A stretch of 45,872 bases of DNA. Source: Dethiothermospora halolimnae. GTDB taxonomy: Bacteria; Bacillota; Clostridia; Tissierellales; VENL01. Where the stretch lies: assembly GCF_037577855.1 (NCBI RefSeq), contig NZ_JBAKFX010000034.1, positions 1-45,872 of the forward strand. The letters are read 5' to 3'. Both the position numbers and the translations under genes were made by a program. The notes beneath the pieces are model-generated. The model had not been told where the DNA came from. It saw nothing but the letters and a program-made list of their open reading frames with translations, and did not search any database. Shown piece by piece: positions 32,651 to 40,205 of the stretch; the stretch's first letter is position 1; the number at the start of each line of letters is the position of its first letter.

Positions 32651-34087
32651 ATGATGAAGAGAAAAATTATTCTAGTATTTGCTGTAATATTTATATTATT
32701 TGGATCTAAATCTGTTTTTGCAAATTCCAATACAGGTCATATAAATATTTCCGGTATAGGTCTTTTGTATTCACCTAACTATTCTTCTAATGTTGTTACA
32801 AAATTAAGTGCCAATGATAGTGTGGAGATTATTTCAACAAATAATAATTGGTTAAAGGTAAAGACTGAAGATAATAAAGTTGGATGGGTATCATCCTATT
32901 TTGTCAACAGAGATCCAAAAAGATATGTGAAAATAACTATAAACGAACCTGCAAACTTAAGAACTGGTCCTTCTGTTAAAACAGAAAAAGTAGGACAAGC
33001 TAACCCTGGAGATAAGTTAGAGTACATAAGAACCTTTCATAGTTGGTACCAAGTAAAATATAATGGCAAAAAAGTCTATGTGGCAAGTTGGCTTGGAGAT
33101 GTTATTTCCGATGGTAAAACCAGGGCAATACTAATAATGGATAAAGTGAATATTAGAAATAAGCCTAGCACCGATGGTACTGTTTTAAAACAGGCTAGAC
33201 TCCATGAAGGATATCAATATTTAGGAGAAAAAGATGGATGGGTTAAGGTTAGAATCAATGATGAAAGGATAGGTTATATTGCCGGCTGGTTAGTATCATT
33301 TAATAATAATTTATCTCTAAATACAGAAATGTTATATAGAAAAAAAGTAACAGTAAATGGCTTAAACTTTAGACAAGGTCCTAGTGTAGAGAATAAATCT
33401 CTAGGTTTATTGAATAAAGGGGATGTTGTAAGGATACTAAGTAGCAATGGTAACTGGGATAAGATAATAACCCCTTCTGGCAAGGTTGCCTATAGCCATA
33501 ACTCATATCTTAAGCCCTTTAAAAGTCTATTAGGTAAAACAATAGTTGTAGATCCTGGACATGGTGGATATAAGACTGGAACTAAGGGATATAGGAAGTG
33601 GATACTTGAAAAAAATATAAATTTAACAACTGCTATGAAATTAAGAACTAAGCTAAGGGAACTTGGCGCCTCTGTTATTATGCTTAGGACAAATGACAGA
33701 CATATAAGCATATACGATAGGGCCGCCATAAGTGAAAGAATAAAACCCGATGCGTTTATAAGTGTTCACCACAATGCTTTACCCGATACTAGATACTTTG
33801 GTGCATCTACCTATTATAATACAACCAATAATAGGTTAGGTTATGAAGGAAAGAAACTTGCAAAATCCATATATGGAAATATAACATCTATAAATGGTGT
33901 TTATCAGGATGGGGTATACGATAGAAGGTTTGTGGTAATAAGGGAGCAAAATTATCCTGCTACTTTAGTTGAAATAGGATTTTTAAGTAATCCTTGGGAG
34001 GAAAAAAATGTTCATCTCCCTAGCTTTGTTAATACTATTGCTACTAAAATAGCTCAAGGTGTTGAAAATTATCTTTATAAAGAATGA
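32651..34087 (+). CDS. Secreted N-acetylmuramoyl-L-alanine amidase with four SH3b domains
   Basis: Cell-wall hydrolase cleaving the amide bond between MurNAc and the stem peptide. A signal peptide (about 1-25, ending SVFA) is followed by four bacterial SH3 wall-binding domains at about 30-85, 93-150, 158-216 and 231-288 (each with NLRTGPS- or NIRNKPS-like cores). The C-terminal amidase_3 domain starts VVDPGHGG and carries the zinc/catalytic residues H304, E320, H374 (SVHHNA) and E441 (LVEIGFLSN). 478 aa. AAGGAGG precedes the ATG. It has its own terminator; a role in separation or sporulation lysis cannot be told from sequence. Confidence 0.93.
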   Translation: MMKRKIILVFAVIFILFGSKSVFANSNTGHINISGIGLLYSPNYSSNVVTKLSANDSVEIISTNNNWLKVKTEDNKVGWVSSYFVNRDPKRYVKITINEPANLRTGPSVKTEKVGQANPGDKLEYIRTFHSWYQVKYNGKKVYVASWLGDVISDGKTRAILIMDKVNIRNKPSTDGTVLKQARLHEGYQYLGEKDGWVKVRINDERIGYIAGWLVSFNNNLSLNTEMLYRKKVTVNGLNFRQGPSVENKSLGLLNKGDVVRILSSNGNWDKIITPSGKVAYSHNSYLKPFKSLLGKTIVVDPGHGGYKTGTKGYRKWILEKNINLTTAMKLRTKLRELGASVIMLRTNDRHISIYDRAAISERIKPDAFISVHHNALPDTRYFGASTYYNTTNNRLGYEGKKLAKSIYGNITSINGVYQDGVYDRRFVVIREQNYPATLVEIGFLSNPWEEKNVHLPSFVNTIATKIAQGVENYLYKE

Positions 34088-34089
34088 CA

Positions 34090-34118
34090 AAAATCGGCCG
34101 AGAAGTGTGGCCGATTTT
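34090..34118 (+). terminator. Terminator of the amidase gene
   Basis: Perfect 10-bp arms AAAATCGGCC (34090-34099) and GGCCGATTTT (34109-34118) followed by ATTTTG, 2 bp after the stop codon. Confidence 0.9.
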
Positions 34119-34229
34119 ATTTTGTGCAGGGTGTAAGGTGCTTTAATATTAACGGGGTATACTTAATATATTCTATTGTAGGGATTCAATATATTGAATC
34201 CAATAGGTCTTCTTTTAGAAGACCTATTA
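34119..34229. repeat. Family B fragment and two adjacent perfect hairpins
   Basis: TTTTGTGCAGGGTGTAAGGTGC (34121-34142) is a partial family B element. Then come a 20-bp perfect palindrome GGATTCAATA/TATTGAATCC (34182-34201) and an 11-bp-arm hairpin AATAGGTCTTC/GAAGACCTATT (34202-34228). No reading frame of note. Confidence 0.6.
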
Positions 34230-34318
34230 TACTAAAGACTAGAATTTTTATGATTCTATTTCCTTCTACCAAGAAAAATAAAATAGTTTTTATATATTTT
34301 CTATGTTAAAATAGTGAT

Positions 34319-34350
34319 TAGTTGAGGGATTACGAATCCCCCAACAACTT
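34319..34350. repeat. Dispersed palindromic repeat, family A (copy in psd leader)
   Basis: GTTGAGGGATT-ACG-AATCCCCCAACAACT, with one mismatch in the left arm. It ends 2 bp before the GGAGAAGG ribosome site of psd, so it lies in the psd 5' leader and a folded form could affect translation. Confidence 0.8.
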
Positions 34351-34362
34351 AAAGGAGAAGGA

Positions 34363-35262
34363 ATGATAATTTTGACCATTTATTATATAGATAGAAAAAC
34401 CGGAAAAAAGGAAAAGGAAACAGTTGCAGGGGAAAAGTTTCTTAGATGGATTAATGATACCAAGATGGGAAACAGTATCCTAGAAACTTTTGTTAGGAAA
34501 AAGCTTTTTTCTATTCTATATGGAAAACTACAAGACTTGTCCATAAGTAAGAAAAAGATCCCTGGCTTCATTAATGCTTTAGATATAGATATGTCAGAGG
34601 CAGTAAAGGAATCCCATGATATGTATAGTAACTTTAATGATTTCTTTGCTAGAAGATTAAAGGATGATACCAGACCTATTAATAAAGATAATAATATTTT
34701 GATTTCCCCAGCCGATGGAAGGGTTTTTGCCTATGAAAATATAGATATAAATAAAGTTCTTCAAATAAAGGGTTCCCATTACTCCTTAGAGGAACTATTA
34801 CAAAGTAAATCCCTGGCATCTAAATATGAAAATGGAACCTGTATAGTTATAAGACTATGTCCTGCTGATTATCATAGGTTCCACTTCCCCGATGGTGGAG
34901 TAGCTGAAAAATCTAAATTTATCGATGGTTATTATTACTCTGTAAATCCTATGACCTTAAGAAAGTTTACAGAGGTATATTGTCGAAACAAACGGGAAAT
35001 AACAGTATTTAAATCTAATAACTTTGGTGAAGTTTTATTGATAGAGGTAGGGGCTACATGTGTAGGTTCCATTATTCAAACCTATGAGCCTAATATAAAA
35101 GTTAATAAAGGTGATGAAAAGGGTTATTTTAAATTTGGTGGTTCCACCGTAATTATGTTTATAAAAAAGGGACAAGTGAAAATAGATAGAGATATTATAG
35201 AAAACACTAAAAATCATATTGAAACAAAAATTAATATGGGAGAGGGGATAGGTAAAAAATAA
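34363..35262 (+). CDS. psd: Phosphatidylserine decarboxylase proenzyme
   Basis: Membrane-associated pyruvoyl enzyme forming phosphatidylethanolamine. Visible motifs are NFNDFFARRLK (91-100), SPADGR with catalytic D118, CPADYHRFHFPDGG (166-179) with conserved His, and the self-cleavage site FGGST where the chain breaks between G260 and S261 to give the pyruvoyl group. 299 aa, the longer Clostridium/Chlamydia-type form. GGAGAAGG precedes the ATG. Its last codons and stop lie in a perfect palindrome that is also part of a 47-bp direct repeat. No phosphatidylserine synthase gene is adjacent. Confidence 0.93.
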   Translation: MIILTIYYIDRKTGKKEKETVAGEKFLRWINDTKMGNSILETFVRKKLFSILYGKLQDLSISKKKIPGFINALDIDMSEAVKESHDMYSNFNDFFARRLKDDTRPINKDNNILISPADGRVFAYENIDINKVLQIKGSHYSLEELLQSKSLASKYENGTCIVIRLCPADYHRFHFPDGGVAEKSKFIDGYYYSVNPMTLRKFTEVYCRNKREITVFKSNNFGEVLLIEVGATCVGSIIQTYEPNIKVNKGDEKGYFKFGGSTVIMFIKKGQVKIDRDIIENTKNHIETKINMGEGIGKK

Positions 35263-35276
35263 TTTACCTATCCCCT
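35243..35276 (+). terminator. Palindromic terminator overlapping the psd stop codon
   Basis: Perfect 14-bp arms AGGGGATAGGTAAA (35243-35256) and TTTACCTATCCCCT (35263-35276); the TAA stop lies in the 6-nt loop, and ATTTTC follows. It is symmetric enough to serve the minus strand too. Confidence 0.75.
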
Positions 35277-35299
35277 ATTTTCATATCAATATAATATTC
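35253..35299. repeat. 47-bp perfect direct repeat, copy 1 (psd end)
   Basis: Identical to 35531-35577 over 47 bases, beginning TAAAAAATAATTTACC and ending ATATAATATTC. This copy holds the psd stop and the right half of its terminator, plus the last residues of the small minus-strand gene at 35286. Confidence 0.95.
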
Positions 35300-35456
35300 T
35301 CCAAGCTATTAAAATAATCCATATCACAGATAATATTATAAATAAATATGTCCCTATGTCTTTATTTGTTTTTCTTATACCGTTATATAAAATGATTATG
35401 CTGAAACAAGTGGTTACAAATGTAAGAAAGTTATCATTTTCTAATAAGTGTAGCAT
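35286..35456 (-). CDS. Small two-helix membrane protein (56 aa)
   Basis: ATG at 35456 to TGA at 35286, with a GGGGG about 10 nt upstream. The product has two hydrophobic helices (FLTFVTTCFSIIILY, residues about 10-24, and TYLFIILSVIWIILIAW, about 36-52) linked by a basic loop NGIRKTNKD, a common two-TM design. Its final residues come from direct repeat copy 1. It is last in the kinase-NfeD-regulator run after the 35542-35889 gene, but 85 bp from it. The ribosome site is weak, so it is moderately supported. Confidence 0.55.
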   Translation of the reverse strand: MLHLLENDNFLTFVTTCFSIIILYNGIRKTNKDIGTYLFIILSVIWIILIAWRILY

Positions 35457-35530
35457 ATGTTCTCAGCCCCCATAATATTCTTCCTAATAATGTATACACA
35501 ATAAAATTACTTATAAAGATAAGGGGTAGA

Positions 35531-35577
35531 TAAAAAATAATTTACCTATCCCCTATTTTCATATCAATATAATATTC
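35531..35577. repeat. 47-bp perfect direct repeat, copy 2
   Basis: Same 47 bases as 35253-35299. Here the repeat encodes the C-terminus EYYIDMKIGDR and stop of the 35542-35889 gene on the minus strand, plus an imperfect hairpin after it. Confidence 0.95.
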
Positions 35578-35889
35578 CTTATCCTCTATAGATATGACTT
35601 TTTCATTATAATCCATTTCAAAATTCATTACAGCAGACTGTAAATCGATATTCCTTAATAGATGAACCGTACATATATTGTTATTTTCTGATCTATTAAA
35701 TCTTATTATTATATTTTTTATCATTTGAAATTGAAGTCTAGAAGATATATAGGAAGGTATATCTTTTATATATAAGTTTAATGTTCTATTATTTATAGGT
35801 ATTATTATATCTATATCATTATCTTCTTCCCTTATGGTTCTTATATCAAAATCACTTTTTATACAAATATTATCTTTATTATATATCAT
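35542..35889 (-). CDS. Hypothetical protein, 115 aa
   Basis: Not recognised. Acidic, soluble, beta-rich looking protein rich in Ile, Asp and Asn (TIREEDNDIDIIIPINNRTL; IKNIIIRFNRSENNN). No signal, TM helix or cysteine motif. AGGGATTG lies before the ATG, 12 bp after the response regulator stop, so it belongs to the same transcript as the kinase, NfeD and LytTR genes. Its 3' end is shared with the 47-bp direct repeat. It may be an accessory of the signalling system, by position only. Confidence 0.7.
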   Translation of the reverse strand: MIYNKDNICIKSDFDIRTIREEDNDIDIIIPINNRTLNLYIKDIPSYISSRLQFQMIKNIIIRFNRSENNNICTVHLLRNIDLQSAVMNFEMDYNEKVISIEDKEYYIDMKIGDR

Positions 35890-35901
35890 TTATATCAATC
35901 C

Positions 35902-36636
35902 CTATTCTCCTGTTATAAATATTTTTTCTATTTCCTTATACTTTTTATGGGTTATAAGGGCATCCCTATGGGTGTCTGTAAACTCTATACTATATGTCCA
36001 CCTTCCATAGGAGGTTACCCTTTTTATCTTAGATAAATTTATTATATAGGATTTGTGACTCCTTAAAAATGTTGTTCCCTCTAGTTTTTCTTCTAGGTCT
36101 GTTAAGCTTTCTGAAGTTACATATCCTTGATCCTTTGTATATACCACGGTGCTTCTATCTTCCCTCTGAATTAATATAATATCTTTAGTATCTACAAAAC
36201 TAATTCCGTCTTTATTTTTTATAATTAATTTATCTAATGCCTCACTTATATTATCTTCTTCATTACTTTTATTATTTACATCTTTAATCCTTCTTAATGT
36301 CTTATAAACCCTATCTAATCTAAAGGGCTTTGTAAGATAATCAAAGGCATAAAGTTCAAATGCATCCCCCATATACTCTTCATGGGCTGTGGCAAATATT
36401 ATTGCTGTTTTAGGATTTATATCTATAATACTCTTTGCACACTCTATTCCACTGAGTTTTGGCATTTCTATATCTAAAAATACTACATCGGGATTTTCAG
36501 ATTCAGCCATTTCTAGGGCCTCTAATCCATTATCCGCTTCTCCTACTAACTGAAAACCATCTATTTTTTTTATTACTTTCTTTAATACCAGCCTCATCCC
36601 ACTATCATCATCGGCAATTAAGACTTTTAATGTCAT
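35902..36636 (-). CDS. LytTR-family response regulator
   Basis: DNA-binding response regulator. The receiver domain (1-120) has acidic D10-D11, phosphoacceptor D55 (VVFLDIEMP), T83 and K103 (YLTKPF). The LytTR DNA-binding domain spans about 138-240, with IILIQREDRSTVVYT, FLRSHKSYIINLSKIKRV and the closing HKKYKEIEKIF. 244 aa. The sensor kinase two genes upstream (37194-38066) is the natural partner; an NfeD gene is inserted between them with 12-bp spacing. Targets are unknown; LytTR regulators often control wall, toxin or quorum genes. Confidence 0.92.
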   Translation of the reverse strand: MTLKVLIADDDSGMRLVLKKVIKKIDGFQLVGEADNGLEALEMAESENPDVVFLDIEMPKLSGIECAKSIIDINPKTAIIFATAHEEYMGDAFELYAFDYLTKPFRLDRVYKTLRRIKDVNNKSNEEDNISEALDKLIIKNKDGISFVDTKDIILIQREDRSTVVYTKDQGYVTSESLTDLEEKLEGTTFLRSHKSYIINLSKIKRVTSYGRWTYSIEFTDTHRDALITHKKYKEIEKIFITGE

Positions 36637-36648
36637 AAAACCACCTAC

Positions 36649-37155
36649 CTAGTCATTTATTTCCCTTACAACTATCTTACTTCCTTCTACCTTTACTACC
36701 TCTACTTTAGCACCCTTATCTATATATGTTCCATCGGCAACAACATCAAGCTTTACTCCATCAAAATCAACAGAGCCCGATGGTCTTAGTCTAGATAATA
36801 CTATTCCTTTTTTACCAAGAAAATACTCCATATCATTGTTACTAGAATATCCCCTTTCCTTATTCATAGATGTGGATAAAATAACTGAATTAGAAAGTTT
36901 TCCTTTAGCTGCAGAATGTATTATTATAGATAAAGCTATTCCTAATATGACTAATATTATAACAAGTAAAACAAAGGCTTGTAAAACACTTTCTGCTATC
37001 ATAATTACCGATGCTAGTAATAATATAACCCCTGTCACTCCTGGAAATCCAAATCCTGGTACGAACATTTCAACTATTATTAATACAATTCCTAGAAAAA
37101 AACAAAATGCTGACAGTATACCTATATTCGCTAGTAATGGTCCTAATATTTCCAT
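36649..37155 (-). CDS. NfeD-like membrane protein
   Basis: Short-type NfeD: N-terminal hydrophobic part with about three TM helices (SAFCFFLGIVLIIVEMFVPG, GVTGVILLLASVIMIA, AFVLLVIILVILGIALSIII), then a cytoplasmic linker and a C-terminal OB-fold domain (LGKKGIVLSRLRPSGSVDFD, then DVVADGTYIDKGAKVEVVKV). 168 aa. NfeD proteins usually work with SPFH/flotillin proteins; none is coded here. It sits between a histidine kinase and its response regulator, 38 bp and 12 bp away, which is unusual and suggests membrane-linked signalling. Confidence 0.88.
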   Translation of the reverse strand: MEILGPLLANIGILSAFCFFLGIVLIIVEMFVPGFGFPGVTGVILLLASVIMIAESVLQAFVLLVIILVILGIALSIIIHSAAKGKLSNSVILSTSMNKERGYSSNNDMEYFLGKKGIVLSRLRPSGSVDFDGVKLDVVADGTYIDKGAKVEVVKVEGSKIVVREIND

Positions 37156-37193
37156 ATAAATCCTCCCTTCAATCTTATATTTATAAAACCCTT

Positions 37194-38066
37194 TTATAAT
37201 TTTTTAGTTTTATATGGAACTTTAATTGTAAATGTAGTTTCTCCTTCATCACTATTTACCGTTATATCTCCCCCATAATCTGAAACTATTTGTTTTACTA
37301 TCGATAATCCCATACCATCCCCTTCACTTCCCTTGGTTGTAAAGCCTGGCTCAAATATATTTTCAATAATATTGTCTGGGATTTTATTTCCATTATCTAT
37401 TATTTTAAATACATGTCCTGTTAAATCTTTAAATACTTTAACTTTCAATACCCTATTATTGTCTTTTTTTAAAAGGGAGTATATGGCATTGTCTATTATG
37501 TTTCCAAGTATTCTACACATTTCCCAAGATGGCACTATTAACTCCTTTAACTTAGAGGTTATCTCTAAATCAACCTTTATATTTCTATTATCACAGTCCT
37601 GTATTTTAGCCTGCAAAAGGGCATTTATGGCAACATCCCTTGTTTTCAACACCCTACTAACCCTATTAATATCCTCATAAACATCTTCTATATATTTTCT
37701 AGTATCTTCATATTCTTCCATTTCAATGAGACTATGGACTACTTGCAAATGATTTAAGAAATCATGTCTTTGTCCCCTTAGCTCTATATTTAACTTTTCA
37801 ATCTGACCGAAACTTTCTCTTTGCATATAATATTTTGCCTTTAAATTAGACAATAGGTATATTCCCCTAATAGATACCACGCAATTAGATAAAACTATCA
37901 TTATAACTATAAATACGAAAAACTTTCCATTTTGATAAAATGTCACTTGGGATTTATTTAAAAGATATGTTCCATATCCCAGTATTACCAGCAATACAGA
38001 TATTTGAAATATATTTATTAATATTAGAGATACCACTGCCTTGTTTATATTTAATCTCTTTTTCAT
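37194..38066 (-). CDS. Sensor histidine kinase (GHKL ATPase, LytTR-partner type)
   Basis: Two TM helices (about 11-36 and 48-75) and no large extracellular domain. A dimerisation helix with phosphoacceptor H101 in GQRHDFLNHLQVV (the SpoOB/GHKL form of the H-box) precedes the ATPase: N-box ILGNIIDNAIYSL, G1 FKIIDNGNKIP, F-box NIFEPGFTT and G2 GDGMGLSIVKQI. 290 aa. First gene of the minus-strand run kinase-NfeD-LytTR regulator-orphan. With so short an outside loop the sensor may detect membrane state or a partner protein such as NfeD. Confidence 0.9.
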   Translation of the reverse strand: MKKRLNINKAVVSLILINIFQISVLLVILGYGTYLLNKSQVTFYQNGKFFVFIVIMIVLSNCVVSIRGIYLLSNLKAKYYMQRESFGQIEKLNIELRGQRHDFLNHLQVVHSLIEMEEYEDTRKYIEDVYEDINRVSRVLKTRDVAINALLQAKIQDCDNRNIKVDLEITSKLKELIVPSWEMCRILGNIIDNAIYSLLKKDNNRVLKVKVFKDLTGHVFKIIDNGNKIPDNIIENIFEPGFTTKGSEGDGMGLSIVKQIVSDYGGDITVNSDEGETTFTIKVPYKTKKL

Positions 38067-38209
38067 AATACCCCCTCTTTGATATGATCAGAAATAATAT
38101 TTTATACCTCTAAATATTCTATTCAATTAATCTGTTAAAAATCCTTTTAAATAATTATTAGTTATTAGACGATTTACCTTAAATCTTAGTTATCCAATCA
38201 CTCCCCGTT

Positions 38210-38264
38210 CTAGTTGTTGGGGATTCGTTTTTAGTTGTTGGGGGATTCGTAATCCCCCAACTAA
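38210..38264. repeat. Family A, partial plus complete copy in inverse orientation
   Basis: AGTTGTTGGGGATTCGTTTTT (38212-38232) is a half element, followed at once by AGTTGTTGGGGGATT-CGT-AATCCCCCAACT. The CGT loop shows the complete copy is inverted relative to copy 1. It abuts the stop of the 38265 gene and could act as its terminator. Confidence 0.8.
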
Positions 38265-38810
38265 TTATTTATGCTTTTCCATAAATTTATCCCAGCTTGA
38301 TTTAACCCCTTCTTCTCCAGAATTTTTCAGCTTGTGTTTTGATATTTTTTCTAATACCTTTCTCAATATAACAGATAGTACAATGATTATAACAGCTACT
38401 ATATTGGATGATACTATCTCGGTTATACTTGTCAGTTCCTTTCCAGTTTCATGCAAATACCAACTTGCAGTATTAATATAGCTAAATGTTCCAATGGCAA
38501 AGTGTATGGCTGCCACATTTATTAAAACAATTATAATATTTATATGGGCAGTCTTAAAATCAAATGCTATTAATAGATTTTTAACAATAAATACACCTGA
38601 AACAATTATTATTATATATGTTGTAAATAATATGAAAGTATATATTTTGTCAACTCTACTTACCCTAGCTTCTGTGGCTTCGCTAAACTCTACATTAGCA
38701 TATTCCTCTGAAAGTTCTTGTTGATTTATCTCCTTCTCTTTAACACAACCTGATAATCCCATAATTAATACAAAAACTACCAATCCTAAAAGTAAAGTTT
38801 TCTTTCCCAC
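38265..38810 (-). CDS. Hypothetical lipoprotein with three membrane helices
   Basis: Signal with lipobox LSGC (Cys22), an acidic stretch (KEKEINQQELSEEYANVEFS), then TM helices at about 57-79 (IYTFILFTTYIIIIVSGVFI), 88-113 and 135-150, and a basic cytoplasmic tail (VLEKISKHKLKNSGEEG). 181 aa. A lipid-anchored N-terminus joined to a polytopic domain is uncommon. The family is not recognised. It stands just upstream of the kinase operon on the same strand, separated by about 200 bp with repeats, so cotranscription is doubtful. Confidence 0.7.
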   Translation of the reverse strand: MGKKTLLLGLVVFVLIMGLSGCVKEKEINQQELSEEYANVEFSEATEARVSRVDKIYTFILFTTYIIIIVSGVFIVKNLLIAFDFKTAHINIIIVLINVAAIHFAIGTFSYINTASWYLHETGKELTSITEIVSSNIVAVIIIVLSVILRKVLEKISKHKLKNSGEEGVKSSWDKFMEKHK

Positions 38811-38937
38811 TATATTTCACCCCTTTTAATTATTGTAATACTTTTAATTATCTTAATATAATTATAGATTAATTTATCCATTTATAAAATAGTAATTGGC
38901 TGTATTATACATTTTTTTGTTTCAAATGTCAGATTTG

Positions 38938-38998
38938 GAACAAAGGCCACTTTGTCACTTCTTTGTTCTGTGCAGGGTCCAAGGTGCAGAGAGCAGAA
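38938..38998. repeat. Dispersed intergenic repeat, family B (full copy)
   Basis: AACAAAGGCCACTTTGTCAC then TTCTTTGTTCTGTGCAGGGT and CCAAGGTGCAGAGAGCAGA. From TTCTTTGTTCT onward it is almost identical to the copies at 15721 and 28876. It is located between the EamA gene terminator and the 38265 gene. Confidence 0.8.
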
Positions 38999-39007
38999 AG
39001 TGGATAA

Positions 39008-39039
39008 AAAAATTGTCTGGATTTCACCAGACAATTTTT
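39008..39039 (-). terminator. Terminator of the EamA transporter gene
   Basis: Perfect 13-bp arms AAAAATTGTCTGG (39008-39020) and CCAGACAATTTTT (39027-39039), with a T-run on the minus-strand side, 10 bp after the stop. Confidence 0.9.
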
Positions 39040-39048
39040 ATAATTCAT

Positions 39049-39996
39049 TTAGTTTTCAAGTACTTTATTGTTTTCCTTTGATATATTTATTGTATCCTTA
39101 TTAGTCTTCTTCTTCCAATTAGCCATGGTAACTGAAATAATAACTAATAATCCCCCTACAGCCTTATATAAAGTTATTTCTTCATTTAATATAAATACAC
39201 TGGCAACCACAGTTACAAGGGGTATTGCATTTAAATATATAGATGATATTGACACCCCAAGATGTTTTAACCCATATACATAGGTTATATATCCAACAGC
39301 AGAACAGAATATTCCTAAGTATAATATATTAAGGGCTACACTTCCTGTTACTTGATACCATTTGGGAGTTTCAATAAAAATAACTTCATATATCATAAAT
39401 GGTACAAATAATAATGCTCCAAAAACACTTTGATAATATACAAGAACCATTTGTGAATACTTGCCGGAAACTGGCTTAGTAACCAAGGCATATATTACCC
39501 ATGTTAAAACTGCCCCTAGCATATATAAATATCCCGTTATACTACCTCCACTCATTAAATCTTTTAAGTCAGAACCAACTATAAAGTATACTCCAATAAA
39601 GGATATAAGCACACTTATTAATTTTAGCCTAGTTAGTTTTGTCTTTAATACTATAGTATCGGTTATTAGTGTTACTATAGGTATTGTCGCTATTATTAAT
39701 GATGCGGTAGAAGCAGGAAGTTCCTTAACTCCATTATTCTCAAAAATAAAGTATAATGTTATCCCTGTAAAACCTGAAAGTATAACAAAGGGAATATCTT
39801 TACTATCTAGTTTTGTACTAGCCCCTTTTAACTTTACGACAAATAATAATAATACCGATGCTATAGCAAATCGTAAAAATCCCAATGTTACAGGGGGAAT
39901 AATATCTATAACAACTTTAATACTTAAAAATGATAATCCCCAAACTATAACTGTAAACAACATAGATAATATAGGTAAAACTTTTTTATCTGTCAC
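39049..39996 (-). CDS. EamA/DMT-family transporter
   Basis: Ten-TM drug/metabolite transporter made of two EamA repeats (about 6-140: TVIVWGLSFLSIKVVIDIIP, RFAIASVLLLF; about 150-300: GAVLTWVIYALVTKPVSGKY, VPLVTVVASVFILNEEITLY). The conserved LNEE near the end of repeat 2 is typical. 315 aa; GTG start at 39996 behind GGGG. Substrate unknown; export of amino acids or metabolites is the family norm. It is monocistronic with a strong terminator. Confidence 0.92.
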   Translation of the reverse strand: MTDKKVLPILSMLFTVIVWGLSFLSIKVVIDIIPPVTLGFLRFAIASVLLLFVVKLKGASTKLDSKDIPFVILSGFTGITLYFIFENNGVKELPASTASLIIATIPIVTLITDTIVLKTKLTRLKLISVLISFIGVYFIVGSDLKDLMSGGSITGYLYMLGAVLTWVIYALVTKPVSGKYSQMVLVYYQSVFGALLFVPFMIYEVIFIETPKWYQVTGSVALNILYLGIFCSAVGYITYVYGLKHLGVSISSIYLNAIPLVTVVASVFILNEEITLYKAVGGLLVIISVTMANWKKKTNKDTINISKENNKVLEN

Positions 39997-40093
39997 TTTA
40001 CATTTCCCCTTTTTTTCTATTTGTCAACAGTAGTTTAACATATTTTTTCACTATTGGCTATTATTAAATTATCATTCTTTGTTATTTAATAAA

Positions 40094-40143
40094 CTGGGGG
40101 ATTACAAATCCCCCAGCAACTAATGAGAATTGCTTAAGCAATT
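40094..40143. repeat. Family A copy and an adjacent 16-bp palindrome
   Basis: CTGGGGGATT (40094-40103), ACA, AATCCCCCAG (40107-40116), then CAACT. 40128-40143 is AATTGCTTAAGCAATT, a separate perfect palindrome. Located between tkt and the EamA gene. Confidence 0.8.
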
Positions 40144-40173
40144 ACTTAAGACAATATGTACACTAATAAAAAC

Positions 40174-40199
40174 GACCTAGATAAATGTCTAGGTCATTT
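40174..40199 (-). terminator. Terminator of tkt
   Basis: GACCTAGA (40174-40181) and TCTAGGTC (40188-40195); on the minus strand it is followed by GTTTTTATT, about 10 bp after the stop. Confidence 0.85.
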
Positions 40200-40205
40200 T
40201 CTAAA

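Noticed and set aside
34124..34309. 61-aa plus-strand ORF between the amidase and psd genes
   Set aside because: It starts inside a family B fragment and crosses two perfect hairpins; no ribosome site or plausible protein features.
10010..40122. Family A palindromes as ordinary rho-independent terminators
   Set aside because: Most copies lack a following T-run, some lie in leaders of downstream genes, and sequence is conserved beyond what a terminator needs, so a repeat family fits better; one copy (38232) may still terminate.
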